Shown here piece by piece: positions 8,302 through 16,479 of a stretch of DNA of 64,000 nt. The stretch spans positions 1 to 64,000 of the forward strand of contig CAKPBC010000006.1 in the NCBI GenBank assembly GCA_934140155.1. The letters run 5' to 3'. Below the pieces are notes generated by a model. The model saw nothing but the letters and a program-made list of their open reading frames with translations, ran no database searches and had not been told where the DNA came from. Both the position numbers and the translations under genes were made by a program. Numbering within the stretch: the stretch's first letter is position 1; every line of letters starts with the position of its first letter. Source of the DNA: an uncultured Bacilli bacterium. Its GTDB lineage: Bacteria; Bacillota_I; Bacilli_A; RFN20; CAG-826.

Positions 8302-9192
8302 ATGAATAAAAAGAAATATTATTTTGTTTATAGTGCCTTATTTATTATCCCGTTAGTGATATTTATTGTTGGCTTATTTTTTGATTTAAATTACGCTAAG
8401 GCTATTTATAATAAAAATGTGTTTGGCGTTTTCTTTGCAGCAATTGGTGAAACTCCAGCTTATGGTGGATTAGCGTTTGTTGCTGGTGGATTATATAGTT
8501 ATCAAAAAGGTGTCCATAAAAAACCAAATAAAATAATTTTATTATTAATTTCAACAATTTTGCTTGTTGCAGGAACATTTTTATCAATGCGCGCAATGAA
8601 GTCATATAATGCTTTAAATATACCAAGTCAATGGTATTTAACATTACCAATTGCTATTTTACTTGATGGCGGTTTATGTTTGTTAGGATATGATTTAACA
8701 AATAAAACTAATAATAAAGATATCTTACGCGTGTTAATATTTATGGGAGCAGTAATAATAACCCAATTATTAGTTATTACTATTTTAAAAAAGGTTTGGG
8801 GAAGACCAAGATATCGTTTTTTAATTAGTGAATACGGCTATTTAGATTATTATCGAAACTGGTGGGAAGTTAATAGTGGAGTAAAAGAACTATTTCCTAA
8901 TATTTCTAGTGATAATTTTAAATCTTGTCCATCTGGTCATACGGCTTCTGCAAGTTGTGCATTTTTAATAGTGCTATTACCTAGATTTAATGAAAAATTA
9001 AAAGGGAAAGAAATTATCTTAATGATTATAGCTACAATTTGGGCATTAGTGGTAGGATTTTCTCGCCATATGATGGGAGCGCATTTTCTAACTGACACTT
9101 CATTTGCAATGATGATAGTTATGATTATATTTGGCGTTTTATATTTAGTTTTCTTTAATACTAAAAAAGTAGAAAATAAGGTGATAGAATGA
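8302..9192 (+). CDS. PAP2-family membrane phosphatase
   Basis: This 296-aa polytopic membrane protein belongs to the type 2 phosphatidic acid phosphatase family, which dephosphorylates lipid or lipid-linked phosphates at the membrane face. The three active-site motifs are present: KKVWGRPRYR, CPSGHTAS, and SRHMMGAHFLTD with catalytic His and Asp. About six hydrophobic segments are visible, the first at residues 8-26. Possible substrates include undecaprenyl diphosphate, phosphatidylglycerol phosphate or phosphatidate; sequence alone does not choose. An SD-like AAGAAGGGA lies 12-20 bases upstream. The stop overlaps the next gene by ATGA, so the two are translationally coupled although functionally unlike. 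Confidence 0.88.
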   Translation: MNKKKYYFVYSALFIIPLVIFIVGLFFDLNYAKAIYNKNVFGVFFAAIGETPAYGGLAFVAGGLYSYQKGVHKKPNKIILLLISTILLVAGTFLSMRAMKSYNALNIPSQWYLTLPIAILLDGGLCLLGYDLTNKTNNKDILRVLIFMGAVIITQLLVITILKKVWGRPRYRFLISEYGYLDYYRNWWEVNSGVKELFPNISSDNFKSCPSGHTASASCAFLIVLLPRFNEKLKGKEIILMIIATIWALVVGFSRHMMGAHFLTDTSFAMMIVMIIFGVLYLVFFNTKKVENKVIE

Positions 9193-11492
9193 GAAAAGTG
9201 GAGTTACTAGCACCTTCTGGAAACGAAGAAGCGTTTTTTGCCGCGATTAATAATGGCGCGGATGCGGTATATTTAGGATTATCCAGTTTTAATGCGCGCA
9301 TTAAGGCTGATAATTTTAATACGGATAATATAAGAAAAATAACGCATTTTGCTCACTTATTTGGTGTTAAAGTTTATATAACAGTTAATACTATTATTAA
9401 AAATAATGAAGTTAACGAGTTTTTAAATATGATTGATGAATGCGTTAATGCAAAAGTTGACGCATTTATTATTCAAGATTATGGCGTCGCATATTTATTA
9501 AAAAATCGCTATAAAGATATTGTAATGCATGCTTCTACACAACTTGGTATTCATAATTTATCTGGTGCTTTAGTTGCTCAAAAACTAGGCTTCAAACGCA
9601 TAATTTTATCTAGAGAAACGACATTAGAAGATATTAAAAATATTAAACAAAATACAGATTTAGAAATTGAATATTTTATTCAAGGCGCGTTATGTGTGAG
9701 TTTTTCTGGTAATTGTTATATGTCTTCACTCATTTCTGGATTAAGCGGTAATCGTGGAAAATGTCAACAATATTGCCGTAAAAAATATGCCGCAATGTTA
9801 AATGATGAATTTATAAGTAAAGAATATCATTTATCAACAAAAGATTTATGTCTTATTAAAAGATTACGTGATTTAGTTGATGCTGGAGTATGTTCTTTTA
9901 AAATAGAAGGGCGCTTAAGACATGTTGGCTATGTAAGTGTAGCAACTGCAATATACCGTAAAATAATCGATCAGAACTTTGCATATTCTGAAGATGATAT
10001 TTTAGAATTACGTAATGCTTTTTCTCGTGGGGATTTTAACTATAATGCCTATTTAGAAAATCAAAAAGGTGGCATTATTAATTCAAAAAATCAAAATCAT
10101 GTTGGAACAAAAATTGGCAAATTAAAATCATTTCGTCCATTTAAAAATGACTTATATGAACTAGAAATTGAAACTACGCACCAATTAACTAGTGGTGATG
10201 GTTTAAAATTATGTAATGGCGAAAAAGAAGTCATGAGTTTAGGAGTGGGAAATGTTATTAAAAAACCAGGAAATATTTATAAAGTATTTACTAAAAATCG
10301 TCCAATTATGACAGGACTTGATATTTATTTAACTCTTGATGCTCAAAAAGAAAATATTTATTTAAATAGAAAAAGAAAACTTAAAATTAAGGCAACAATT
10401 ACATGTTTAGTTAATAAGCCGCTTAGCCTAGTTTTAGAGTATAAAAACATTAAAGCCCGAGTATTTTCTAATTCGATACTTGCAGAAGCTTTAACGCAAC
10501 CAATAAGCAATGAAGATATCATTAACCAATTAAAAAAGACTAATGATACCAATTTTGAAATAGTAAATATTGATATTAAAAAAGATAATGTTTTTATTGC
10601 TAAATCAGTGTTAAATGAGGTCAGAAGAAAAGCTTTAGAAAAGTTAGAAGAACTAATTGTTGAAGACTATGAATCAAATATTACCGCAATAAAAAATAAT
10701 AATTATGAATTAGATTTAAATGTTGAACCATTTAAATTATTTAACAAAGCAATTATTATTGATGAAACAATTAATTATAAGGAAATTAATAATGATTTTA
10801 ATGGGCTTATCATTTATGCAAGTAATAATTATAAAAATATAAATAATAAGTTTTTGGAATTAAAAGAATATTTTAAAAAAGCGGAATTTGCATTAAATTT
10901 ACCAGTTATTTTGCCAGGTATTGATGAAAAAGTGATTAATGAGATAGTGACAAATCTTGATAATAATATTTATTTAATTGCTAATAACATTTACGGATTA
11001 AATTATATTTTCACGCATCCACTTATTGGCGGATTAGGACTTAATATTAATAACGATTTTGCTATTAAATTATTAAGTGATTTAGGTGTAAAATCAATAA
11101 TATTATCATTAGAAACTAACATTAATTTTGCTAAATTGCATGAAGATACTTTCATATATGATATTGGATATAATGTAATGATGAATTTTACACATTGCCC
11201 ATTTATTCATTTAACAGGAAAAAATTGTGCATCTTGTCAATATAGTTCATCATTAGAATATAAAGATGAATTTAATAAGAGTTTTGCAATTAGACGAATT
11301 AGAATTAATTCTTGTCACTTTGAATTGATAAATTATCGCCCAATTAATGTTTATAAAAAGAATAATAATCAAGTGTTAATTGATTTAAGACATTTTAAAA
11401 ATATTGATTTTATCAATCAAATAATTACAAAAGAAGAAACTATAAAACTAGATAATGAGTATAGTGGATTACTTTTTAAGAGTATCGATTAA
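9189..11492 (+). CDS. Large U32-family protein with DUF3656-type insert, RlhA-like RNA hydroxylation enzyme
   Basis: This 767-aa protein is annotated by family as a 'collagenase-like peptidase', but characterised long members (E. coli RlhA) hydroxylate 23S rRNA cytidine 2501 with an Fe-S cluster and need prephenate. The N-terminal TIM-barrel starts ELLAPSGNEEAF. The U32 signature surrounds the FIQGALCVSFSGNC motif, followed by CQQYCRKK; these cysteines fit a cluster site. Residues about 390-520 match the DUF3656-type region, and the C-terminal part contains a second Cys pair (CASCQ). It starts inside the PAP2 stop (ATGA) and its 3' end overlaps the convergent chorismate mutase by 24 bp. RlhA orthology is inferred from length and architecture. 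Confidence 0.85.
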   Translation: MRKVELLAPSGNEEAFFAAINNGADAVYLGLSSFNARIKADNFNTDNIRKITHFAHLFGVKVYITVNTIIKNNEVNEFLNMIDECVNAKVDAFIIQDYGVAYLLKNRYKDIVMHASTQLGIHNLSGALVAQKLGFKRIILSRETTLEDIKNIKQNTDLEIEYFIQGALCVSFSGNCYMSSLISGLSGNRGKCQQYCRKKYAAMLNDEFISKEYHLSTKDLCLIKRLRDLVDAGVCSFKIEGRLRHVGYVSVATAIYRKIIDQNFAYSEDDILELRNAFSRGDFNYNAYLENQKGGIINSKNQNHVGTKIGKLKSFRPFKNDLYELEIETTHQLTSGDGLKLCNGEKEVMSLGVGNVIKKPGNIYKVFTKNRPIMTGLDIYLTLDAQKENIYLNRKRKLKIKATITCLVNKPLSLVLEYKNIKARVFSNSILAEALTQPISNEDIINQLKKTNDTNFEIVNIDIKKDNVFIAKSVLNEVRRKALEKLEELIVEDYESNITAIKNNNYELDLNVEPFKLFNKAIIIDETINYKEINNDFNGLIIYASNNYKNINNKFLELKEYFKKAEFALNLPVILPGIDEKVINEIVTNLDNNIYLIANNIYGLNYIFTHPLIGGLGLNINNDFAIKLLSDLGVKSIILSLETNINFAKLHEDTFIYDIGYNVMMNFTHCPFIHLTGKNCASCQYSSSLEYKDEFNKSFAIRRIRINSCHFELINYRPINVYKKNNNQVLIDLRHFKNIDFINQIITKEETIKLDNEYSGLLFKSID

Positions 11493-11750
11493 GTCTTTTT
11501 GATATGCTTTACTTTGTTCAATTAAGCTTTTTTGAACATTTTTATAATACAATTTTATAATTTTATTAGGATTATTATCAATTTTAGAAAAAATATCTAA
11601 TTCACGACTTTGATCAGTAACAATATTGTTATGTTCCATTTTATAATTTGCTATTTTTGCTGCAATTTCCATTCTTTTTAAAAATAATTCTTGCATTTTT
11701 TCATCGATTTCATCAATTTGATTACGATATATTTTTAAGTTTTTTTGCAT
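11469..11750 (-). CDS. Chorismate mutase, AroQ class
   Basis: Chorismate mutase rearranges chorismate to prephenate. This is a stand-alone all-helical AroQ-type domain of 93 aa: the pattern RNQIDEIDEKMQELFLKRM, then AAKIANYK, carries the expected Arg, Arg and Lys active-site residues of helix 1. The start chosen is ATG at 11750, preceded by GGTGAT; upstream in-frame GTG codons are less likely. It is transcribed away from aroB, with 126 bp between the starts, and its 3' end overlaps the RlhA-like gene by 24 bp. No prephenate dehydratase or dehydrogenase domain is attached or nearby, so prephenate appears to be the local end product. Confidence 0.9.
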   Translation of the reverse strand: MQKNLKIYRNQIDEIDEKMQELFLKRMEIAAKIANYKMEHNNIVTDQSRELDIFSKIDNNPNKIIKLYYKNVQKSLIEQSKAYQKDLIDTLKK

Positions 11751-11876
11751 AATAATCACCACTACTCAATTATAGCATGAAAAAAATGATACGATAAGAA
11801 AATTGTATTTGTTGAAGATTTGCTAATATTAATCTATAATTAAAATAATATTTATTTTAAAGGAGAAATATAAGTC

Positions 11877-12890
11877 ATGAATTTAATCGCGCATGCTTTG
11901 AATAATACTTATCAAATTGTGATTAATAATAAAGCGCATTTAAATTTGGATAACTATATTTCTAACAAAAACAAATTAGTAATAATTATTGATGATAAAG
12001 TAGATGAATCTTTATTCTCTAGTTTATTATCAAAAGCCTTAGTTTTTAAGATTACCGCTAGTGAGAAAATAAAAAATTTAGAAACTATTCAAAATATTTT
12101 CGAGTTTTTATTTCAAAATAATATTACTCGTGATGATACTTTAATTTCTATTGGCGGAGGAGTAACTTCTGATATAACTGGCTTAGTGGCTAGTTTATAT
12201 AAACGCGGAATAAATTGGATTAGTATACCAACAACTTTACTTGCTATGGTTGATGCTTCCATTGGCGGAAAAGTAGGAGTTAATTTTTCTTCTTTTAAAA
12301 ATGGTGTTGGAACAATTAAATTTCCAAATTTAGTAATTATTGATATTACAACATTACACACTCTTTCAAAACGCGAATTTAATAATGGGTTATGTGAAGC
12401 GCTAAAGATGGGTTTGACATTAGATAAAACAATTTTACCTTTACTTGACGATCAAAATAATTTAGAACTATTAATCCAAAAATGTATTATTGCTAAAGAT
12501 AACATTGTCCAAAAAGATGTTTATGATTTCCATGCACGCCATATTCTAAATTTTGGCCATACCTTTGGTCATGCTTTAGAAATGTTATCTTTAAATAGTA
12601 GTTATCCTTATTTACATGGAGAATCAGTTTTACTTGGAATGCAATTTGTAAGTGAACCAAAAATGCAAAAAATAATTGCTTCTTACATAAAAAAATGGCA
12701 CATTCCTTGTGATTATGATTTTGATAAAGAAGAAATAAAAAAATTAATTATCAATGACAAAAAGAATATTGATAACAAGGTTTGTATTGTTTATCTTAAC
12801 GATTATGAAAATTATGAGATAAAATATATAAGTGTGATTGATATTGATAGTTATATCACTAAAGGATGTGATTTTCATGAACTTAAATAA
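11877..12890 (+). CDS. aroB: 3-dehydroquinate synthase
   Basis: AroB converts DAHP to 3-dehydroquinate, the second shikimate step, using NAD and a divalent metal. Visible motifs are the GGGVTSDITGLVAS nucleotide-binding block, the IPTTLLAMVDASIGGKVGVN block, and metal ligands in HILNFGHTFGHALE and HGESV. At 337 aa it is slightly shorter than the usual 350-360. The SD AAAGGAGA precedes ATG. It opens a seven-gene shikimate/U32 operon and overlaps aroC by 14 bp. Confidence 0.96.
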   Translation: MNLIAHALNNTYQIVINNKAHLNLDNYISNKNKLVIIIDDKVDESLFSSLLSKALVFKITASEKIKNLETIQNIFEFLFQNNITRDDTLISIGGGVTSDITGLVASLYKRGINWISIPTTLLAMVDASIGGKVGVNFSSFKNGVGTIKFPNLVIIDITTLHTLSKREFNNGLCEALKMGLTLDKTILPLLDDQNNLELLIQKCIIAKDNIVQKDVYDFHARHILNFGHTFGHALEMLSLNSSYPYLHGESVLLGMQFVSEPKMQKIIASYIKKWHIPCDYDFDKEEIKKLIINDKKNIDNKVCIVYLNDYENYEIKYISVIDIDSYITKGCDFHELK

Positions 12891-13851
12891 TAAAATACTT
12901 GATCTTAGTGTATTTGGTGAATCGCATGGCCCAGTAGTGGGCGCTACATTAACAGGATTACCAAGTGGAGTTAAGATTAATGAAGACACTATTAAAAAGT
13001 ATTTAGCTCAAAGACGTTCGCAAAATGAATACGAAACAAAACGTATTGAAGATGATGAATTTCAAATACTTAGTGGCGTAACAAATGGCTTTTCTAACGG
13101 AAATCCCATTACTATCATTATCAAAAATAAGAATGTTGATGATAACGAAGAAGTATTAGCGAGACCTTCGCACGGAGATTATGAAACTTTTTTAAAACAA
13201 GGAAGCTATGCTGATTTAAGAGGCGGTGGAGTATCTTCTGGAAGACTAACTGCTCCCATTGTTGCTTTAGGAAGTATTGCTATTGAAGTTTTAAAAAGTA
13301 AAAACATTTTTATTAATTCCTCACCTTACATTGATGAAGAATTATTAAAAGTGGCACAAAATGATTTGGATTCATTAGGAGCATTAGTAAGTGTTAATGT
13401 TCAAGGAGTCGAAGGTGGGTTAGGAGGGAACTTATTTTATTCATTAGAAAGTAAAATAGGAAGTGCAATGTTAGCTATACCAGGTGTTAAGGGTATAGAA
13501 TTTGGTTTAGGATTTAAATTTGCTAATAAATTTGCTAGTCAAGTTAATGATCAATTTGAAATCAAAGAAGGATTAGTAAAATTTAAATCCAACAATAGCG
13601 GTGGTATTAATGCCGGGATTACTAATGGTGAAGATATCAATTTCAATGTGGTTTTTAAACCTACACCAACAATTCAAAAAGAGCAAAATTATCTTGATTT
13701 AAAAAGTATGGTTATTAAAAATCAAAAATTATGTACAAGAAATGATACTTGCATTGCTAGACGCGGACAATATGTTGTTAATGCTTTAACTGCTATTATT
13801 ATTCTTGATGCACTTTTACAAAAGTATGGAAGTGAATATTTAAGATTATGA
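12877..13851 (+). CDS. aroC: Chorismate synthase
   Basis: AroC eliminates phosphate from EPSP to give chorismate and needs reduced FMN. The start MNLNNKILDLSVFGESHGP includes the GESHG motif; RPSHGDYE, GGGVSSGRLTAP and the C-terminal RNDTCIARRG are further family blocks. The ATG at 12877 follows AAAGGATG; an in-frame upstream codon at 12838 lies inside aroB and is unlikely. The 324-aa product is shorter than typical 350-390-aa enzymes but the conserved blocks are intact. The 3' end overlaps the aroE-aroK fusion by 4 bp. Confidence 0.96.
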   Translation: MNLNNKILDLSVFGESHGPVVGATLTGLPSGVKINEDTIKKYLAQRRSQNEYETKRIEDDEFQILSGVTNGFSNGNPITIIIKNKNVDDNEEVLARPSHGDYETFLKQGSYADLRGGGVSSGRLTAPIVALGSIAIEVLKSKNIFINSSPYIDEELLKVAQNDLDSLGALVSVNVQGVEGGLGGNLFYSLESKIGSAMLAIPGVKGIEFGLGFKFANKFASQVNDQFEIKEGLVKFKSNNSGGINAGITNGEDINFNVVFKPTPTIQKEQNYLDLKSMVIKNQKLCTRNDTCIARRGQYVVNALTAIIILDALLQKYGSEYLRL

Positions 13852-15095
13852 GTTACTATTTAATTGGAGAGAATGTAGCTGCTAGTTTATCAAAAAGAAT
13901 TCATAACTTATTTGGTAATGAAAATTATGAACTACTATCACTTAATGAAAAAGGAGTAAAAGAACTATTAACTTCCAAAAAGTTTTTAGGACTTAATGTT
14001 ACAAAGCCATATAAAGAACTATGCTTAGATTATTTAGATGAAATAGATGACTTAGCTAAAAAAATAGGAGCGGTTAATATCATTTTAAATAAAAACAACA
14101 AACTAATAGGTTATAATAGTGACTATTATGGATTGAAGTATCTTTTAGATAAAAATAATGTGATCGTAGAAAATAAAGATGTCTTAATATTAGGAACTGG
14201 TGGTAGTGCAAAAATGATTGCTCAATTAGCCATAGATTTAAAAGCTAAAAGTGTCACCTTTGTTAGTAGAAATAAATTTGGAAAAAATGTTATTTCTTAT
14301 AAAGACACTAAAAATATAAAGGCTAATATTTTATTTAATACAACACCAATAGGACAACATCCTTATGAACATCAAATGCCTGATATTGACTTAAAAAGCA
14401 TAATTGGGCTAACGGCAGTAGTGGATTTAAATTACAATCCATTGAAGAATTTGTTCTTACAAAATGCTGAATCATTACATATTTTAGCGATGAATGGTTT
14501 AGATATGCTTATTGAACAAGCAAGAATTAGTGAAAATTTGTTTTTAAATGAAGAAATTAATGTTAAAATAAATGCAAAGGTAAAGAGGGATATTATGAAC
14601 GACAAAAATATTATTTTAATTGGAATGCCATATGCTGGCAAAACTGTAATCGGAAAAGAATTAAGCAAAATATTAAAGAAAGAGTTTATTGATGTGGATG
14701 ATTTAATTGAAACTTCATTTGATAAATCAATTTCAGAGATTATTAAAGACTTAGGAATTGAAACTTTCCGCGCTACTGAAAAAAACTTAATTGAAAAAGT
14801 TAGTGGATTAAAAAATGTAATTATCGCCACTGGTGGTGGTGCGGTTACTAACAAGCAAAACATGGAACATTTAAAAGAAAATGGAACAGTATTTTGTCTT
14901 AACAGCGCTAAAGAATTAATAGCATTTGATAATTCTCGCCCATTATGTCAAAATAGTGAAGCTTTTGATAAATTATATCAAGAGCGTAAAGATTTATATC
15001 TAAAATATGCTGACTATCAAATTAACAATGATAGAACGATTGAAGATGTAGCTAAGGAGATTATCGCCATCTATGAAAAAACTATTAGTAATTAA
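13848..15095 (+). CDS. aroE/aroK: Shikimate dehydrogenase - shikimate kinase fusion
   Basis: One 415-aa polypeptide carries two shikimate steps: NADPH reduction of 3-dehydroshikimate and phosphorylation of shikimate. Residues 1-240 are AroE, with the substrate-binding SLS (13-15), NVTKPYK containing catalytic K56, NSD with D92 and the GTGGSAK cofactor loop (116-122). Residues about 250-415 are AroK, with Walker A GMPYAGKT (259-266), the DVDD shikimate-binding loop and the GGGAV motif. Within the gene, ATG codon 250 (14595) is preceded by GAGGGA, so free AroK may also be made. EPSP synthase is a separate gene, so the order is unlike the eukaryotic AROM protein. Confidence 0.94.
   Translation: MSYYLIGENVAASLSKRIHNLFGNENYELLSLNEKGVKELLTSKKFLGLNVTKPYKELCLDYLDEIDDLAKKIGAVNIILNKNNKLIGYNSDYYGLKYLLDKNNVIVENKDVLILGTGGSAKMIAQLAIDLKAKSVTFVSRNKFGKNVISYKDTKNIKANILFNTTPIGQHPYEHQMPDIDLKSIIGLTAVVDLNYNPLKNLFLQNAESLHILAMNGLDMLIEQARISENLFLNEEINVKINAKVKRDIMNDKNIILIGMPYAGKTVIGKELSKILKKEFIDVDDLIETSFDKSISEIIKDLGIETFRATEKNLIEKVSGLKNVIIATGGGAVTNKQNMEHLKENGTVFCLNSAKELIAFDNSRPLCQNSEAFDKLYQERKDLYLKYADYQINNDRTIEDVAKEIIAIYEKTISN
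14581..14597 (+). promoter_or_regulatory. Internal ribosome binding site and start at the AroK domain
   Basis: AAAGAGGGA (14582-14590) lies 4 bases before an in-frame ATG (14595-14597), codon 250 of the fusion and exactly where the shikimate kinase domain begins (MNDKNIILIG). It is as good as the SDs of neighbouring genes, suggesting the fusion is recent or that both fused and free kinase are made. Confidence 0.6.
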
Positions 15096-15498
15096 TGGTG
15101 TGAATCTTAATATGCTTGGGGTGCGTGAAACTAGTATTTACGGTAATAAAACATATAACGACTTAAAGAAATATATTAAGCAATATGCTAAAAGTAAATC
15201 TATTCACGTTGACTTTTTTATATCTAATTATGAAGGAAAGATTGTTGAAAAAATCCAAAATATGAAAAACAAATATGATGGATTAATTATCAATCCCGGA
15301 GCGTATTCACATTATTCAATTGCTGTATTAGATGCATTACGTATTTTAAGTGTGCCAATTATTGAAGTACACTTAAGTGATATAAGTAAAAGAGAAGAAT
15401 TTCGTAAAGTGTCAATTACCGCTCTTGCGGCACAAAAGGTAATTAAAGGTAATGGATTTGATGGTTATCTAATGGCTATTGATGAGTTTTTAAAGTAA
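15073..15498 (+). CDS. aroQ: Type II 3-dehydroquinate dehydratase
   Basis: This 141-aa enzyme dehydrates 3-dehydroquinate to 3-dehydroshikimate; type II forms are dodecamers. The N-terminus MKKLLVINGVNLNMLG, the flexible-lid Arg/Tyr in RETSIYG, NPGAYSHYSIA, and VHLSDISKREEFR with the catalytic His are all typical. The length is usual for the family. The start lies 23 bp inside the aroE-aroK fusion. It fills the one step not supplied by the neighbouring aro genes, so this operon encodes the pathway from DAHP to chorismate without gaps. Confidence 0.96.
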   Translation: MKKLLVINGVNLNMLGVRETSIYGNKTYNDLKKYIKQYAKSKSIHVDFFISNYEGKIVEKIQNMKNKYDGLIINPGAYSHYSIAVLDALRILSVPIIEVHLSDISKREEFRKVSITALAAQKVIKGNGFDGYLMAIDEFLK

Positions 15499-15508
15499 GG
15501 TGAAGTTT

Positions 15509-16477
15509 ATGTATGTTAATGTTAAAAAAGAATTTTTAAGCGATGTGTTAAATGCTTTAAATTCTCATAACATAAAAGTTAATGTTCAAACTATTAATGA
15601 AAAAGAAGTTTTATTAATAGATGATTTAGATTTTACCTTATTTAATAAAATCATTGATAAAGAAAAAATTATTAGTATAGAATCAAGTCTAAATTTAAAA
15701 CTAGTCACAAGAATTAATCATATTGATGATACTGTCATTAGTATTAATGGTGATCTAATTGGTGGAAATGAAAAAGTAATTATTGCTGGACCTTGTGCGA
15801 TTGAAAACGAAGAAAAGTTTTTTGATTTAGTGTTAGCTTTAAAAAACCTAGGAATCAAATTTATTCGTGCGGGAATATTTAAACCACGTACCAATCCATA
15901 TTCTTATCAAGGATTAGGTGTTAAAGGAATAAGTATATTAAAAAAAGCCCGTGAAATGTATGGCGTTAATATAGTAAGTGAAATTACTGATACTAAATAT
16001 TTAAAAGAATTTGAAGAAGCGGTAGACATTATCCAAGTTGGTGCCCGTAATATGCAAAATTTTGAATTATTAAAGGCATTAGGTAGAAGTAAAAAACCGA
16101 TATTATTAAAAAGAGGCTTCAATAATTCAATTGAAGAATTATTATGCGCTGCTGAATATATTATGCTTAGTGGAAATAAAAATGTCATCCTTTGTGAAAG
16201 AGGCATCCGTACGCCATTAAGTTATACAAGAAATACTTTAGATATTTGTGCTATCGCGGCACTAAAAGAATTAACACACCTACCAGTTATTGCTGATCCT
16301 TCGCACGCTAGTGGTAAAAGAGCATTAGTGGTACCTTTGTCTTTAGCGGCGCTCACTTCTGGGGCGGATGGATTAATTATTGAATGCGATAAACATCCTA
16401 ATGAAGTGATTTCTGATAGTGATCAATGTATTTCATTATCGGATTTAGAAAAAATTATCCATAGTTTAGGAAAATAA
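15509..16477 (+). CDS. DAHP synthase (AroG/AroF, class I beta type)
   Basis: This enzyme condenses phosphoenolpyruvate and erythrose-4-phosphate, the entry to the shikimate pathway. Residues 1-70 form a small ferredoxin-like regulatory domain; the TIM-barrel follows with IAGPCAIENEE, the FIRAGIFKPRTNPYSYQG substrate block, ARNMQNFELL and DPSHASGKR. The domain order and 322-aa length match I-beta enzymes with an N-terminal ACT-like domain, which often give feedback control. The ATG at 15509 follows AAGGTGA; the in-frame GTG at 15500 overlaps that SD and is rejected. Ten bases separate it from aroQ and two from the aroA fusion. Confidence 0.94.
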   Translation: MYVNVKKEFLSDVLNALNSHNIKVNVQTINEKEVLLIDDLDFTLFNKIIDKEKIISIESSLNLKLVTRINHIDDTVISINGDLIGGNEKVIIAGPCAIENEEKFFDLVLALKNLGIKFIRAGIFKPRTNPYSYQGLGVKGISILKKAREMYGVNIVSEITDTKYLKEFEEAVDIIQVGARNMQNFELLKALGRSKKPILLKRGFNNSIEELLCAAEYIMLSGNKNVILCERGIRTPLSYTRNTLDICAIAALKELTHLPVIADPSHASGKRALVVPLSLAALTSGADGLIIECDKHPNEVISDSDQCISLSDLEKIIHSLGK

Positions 16478-16479
16478 TA

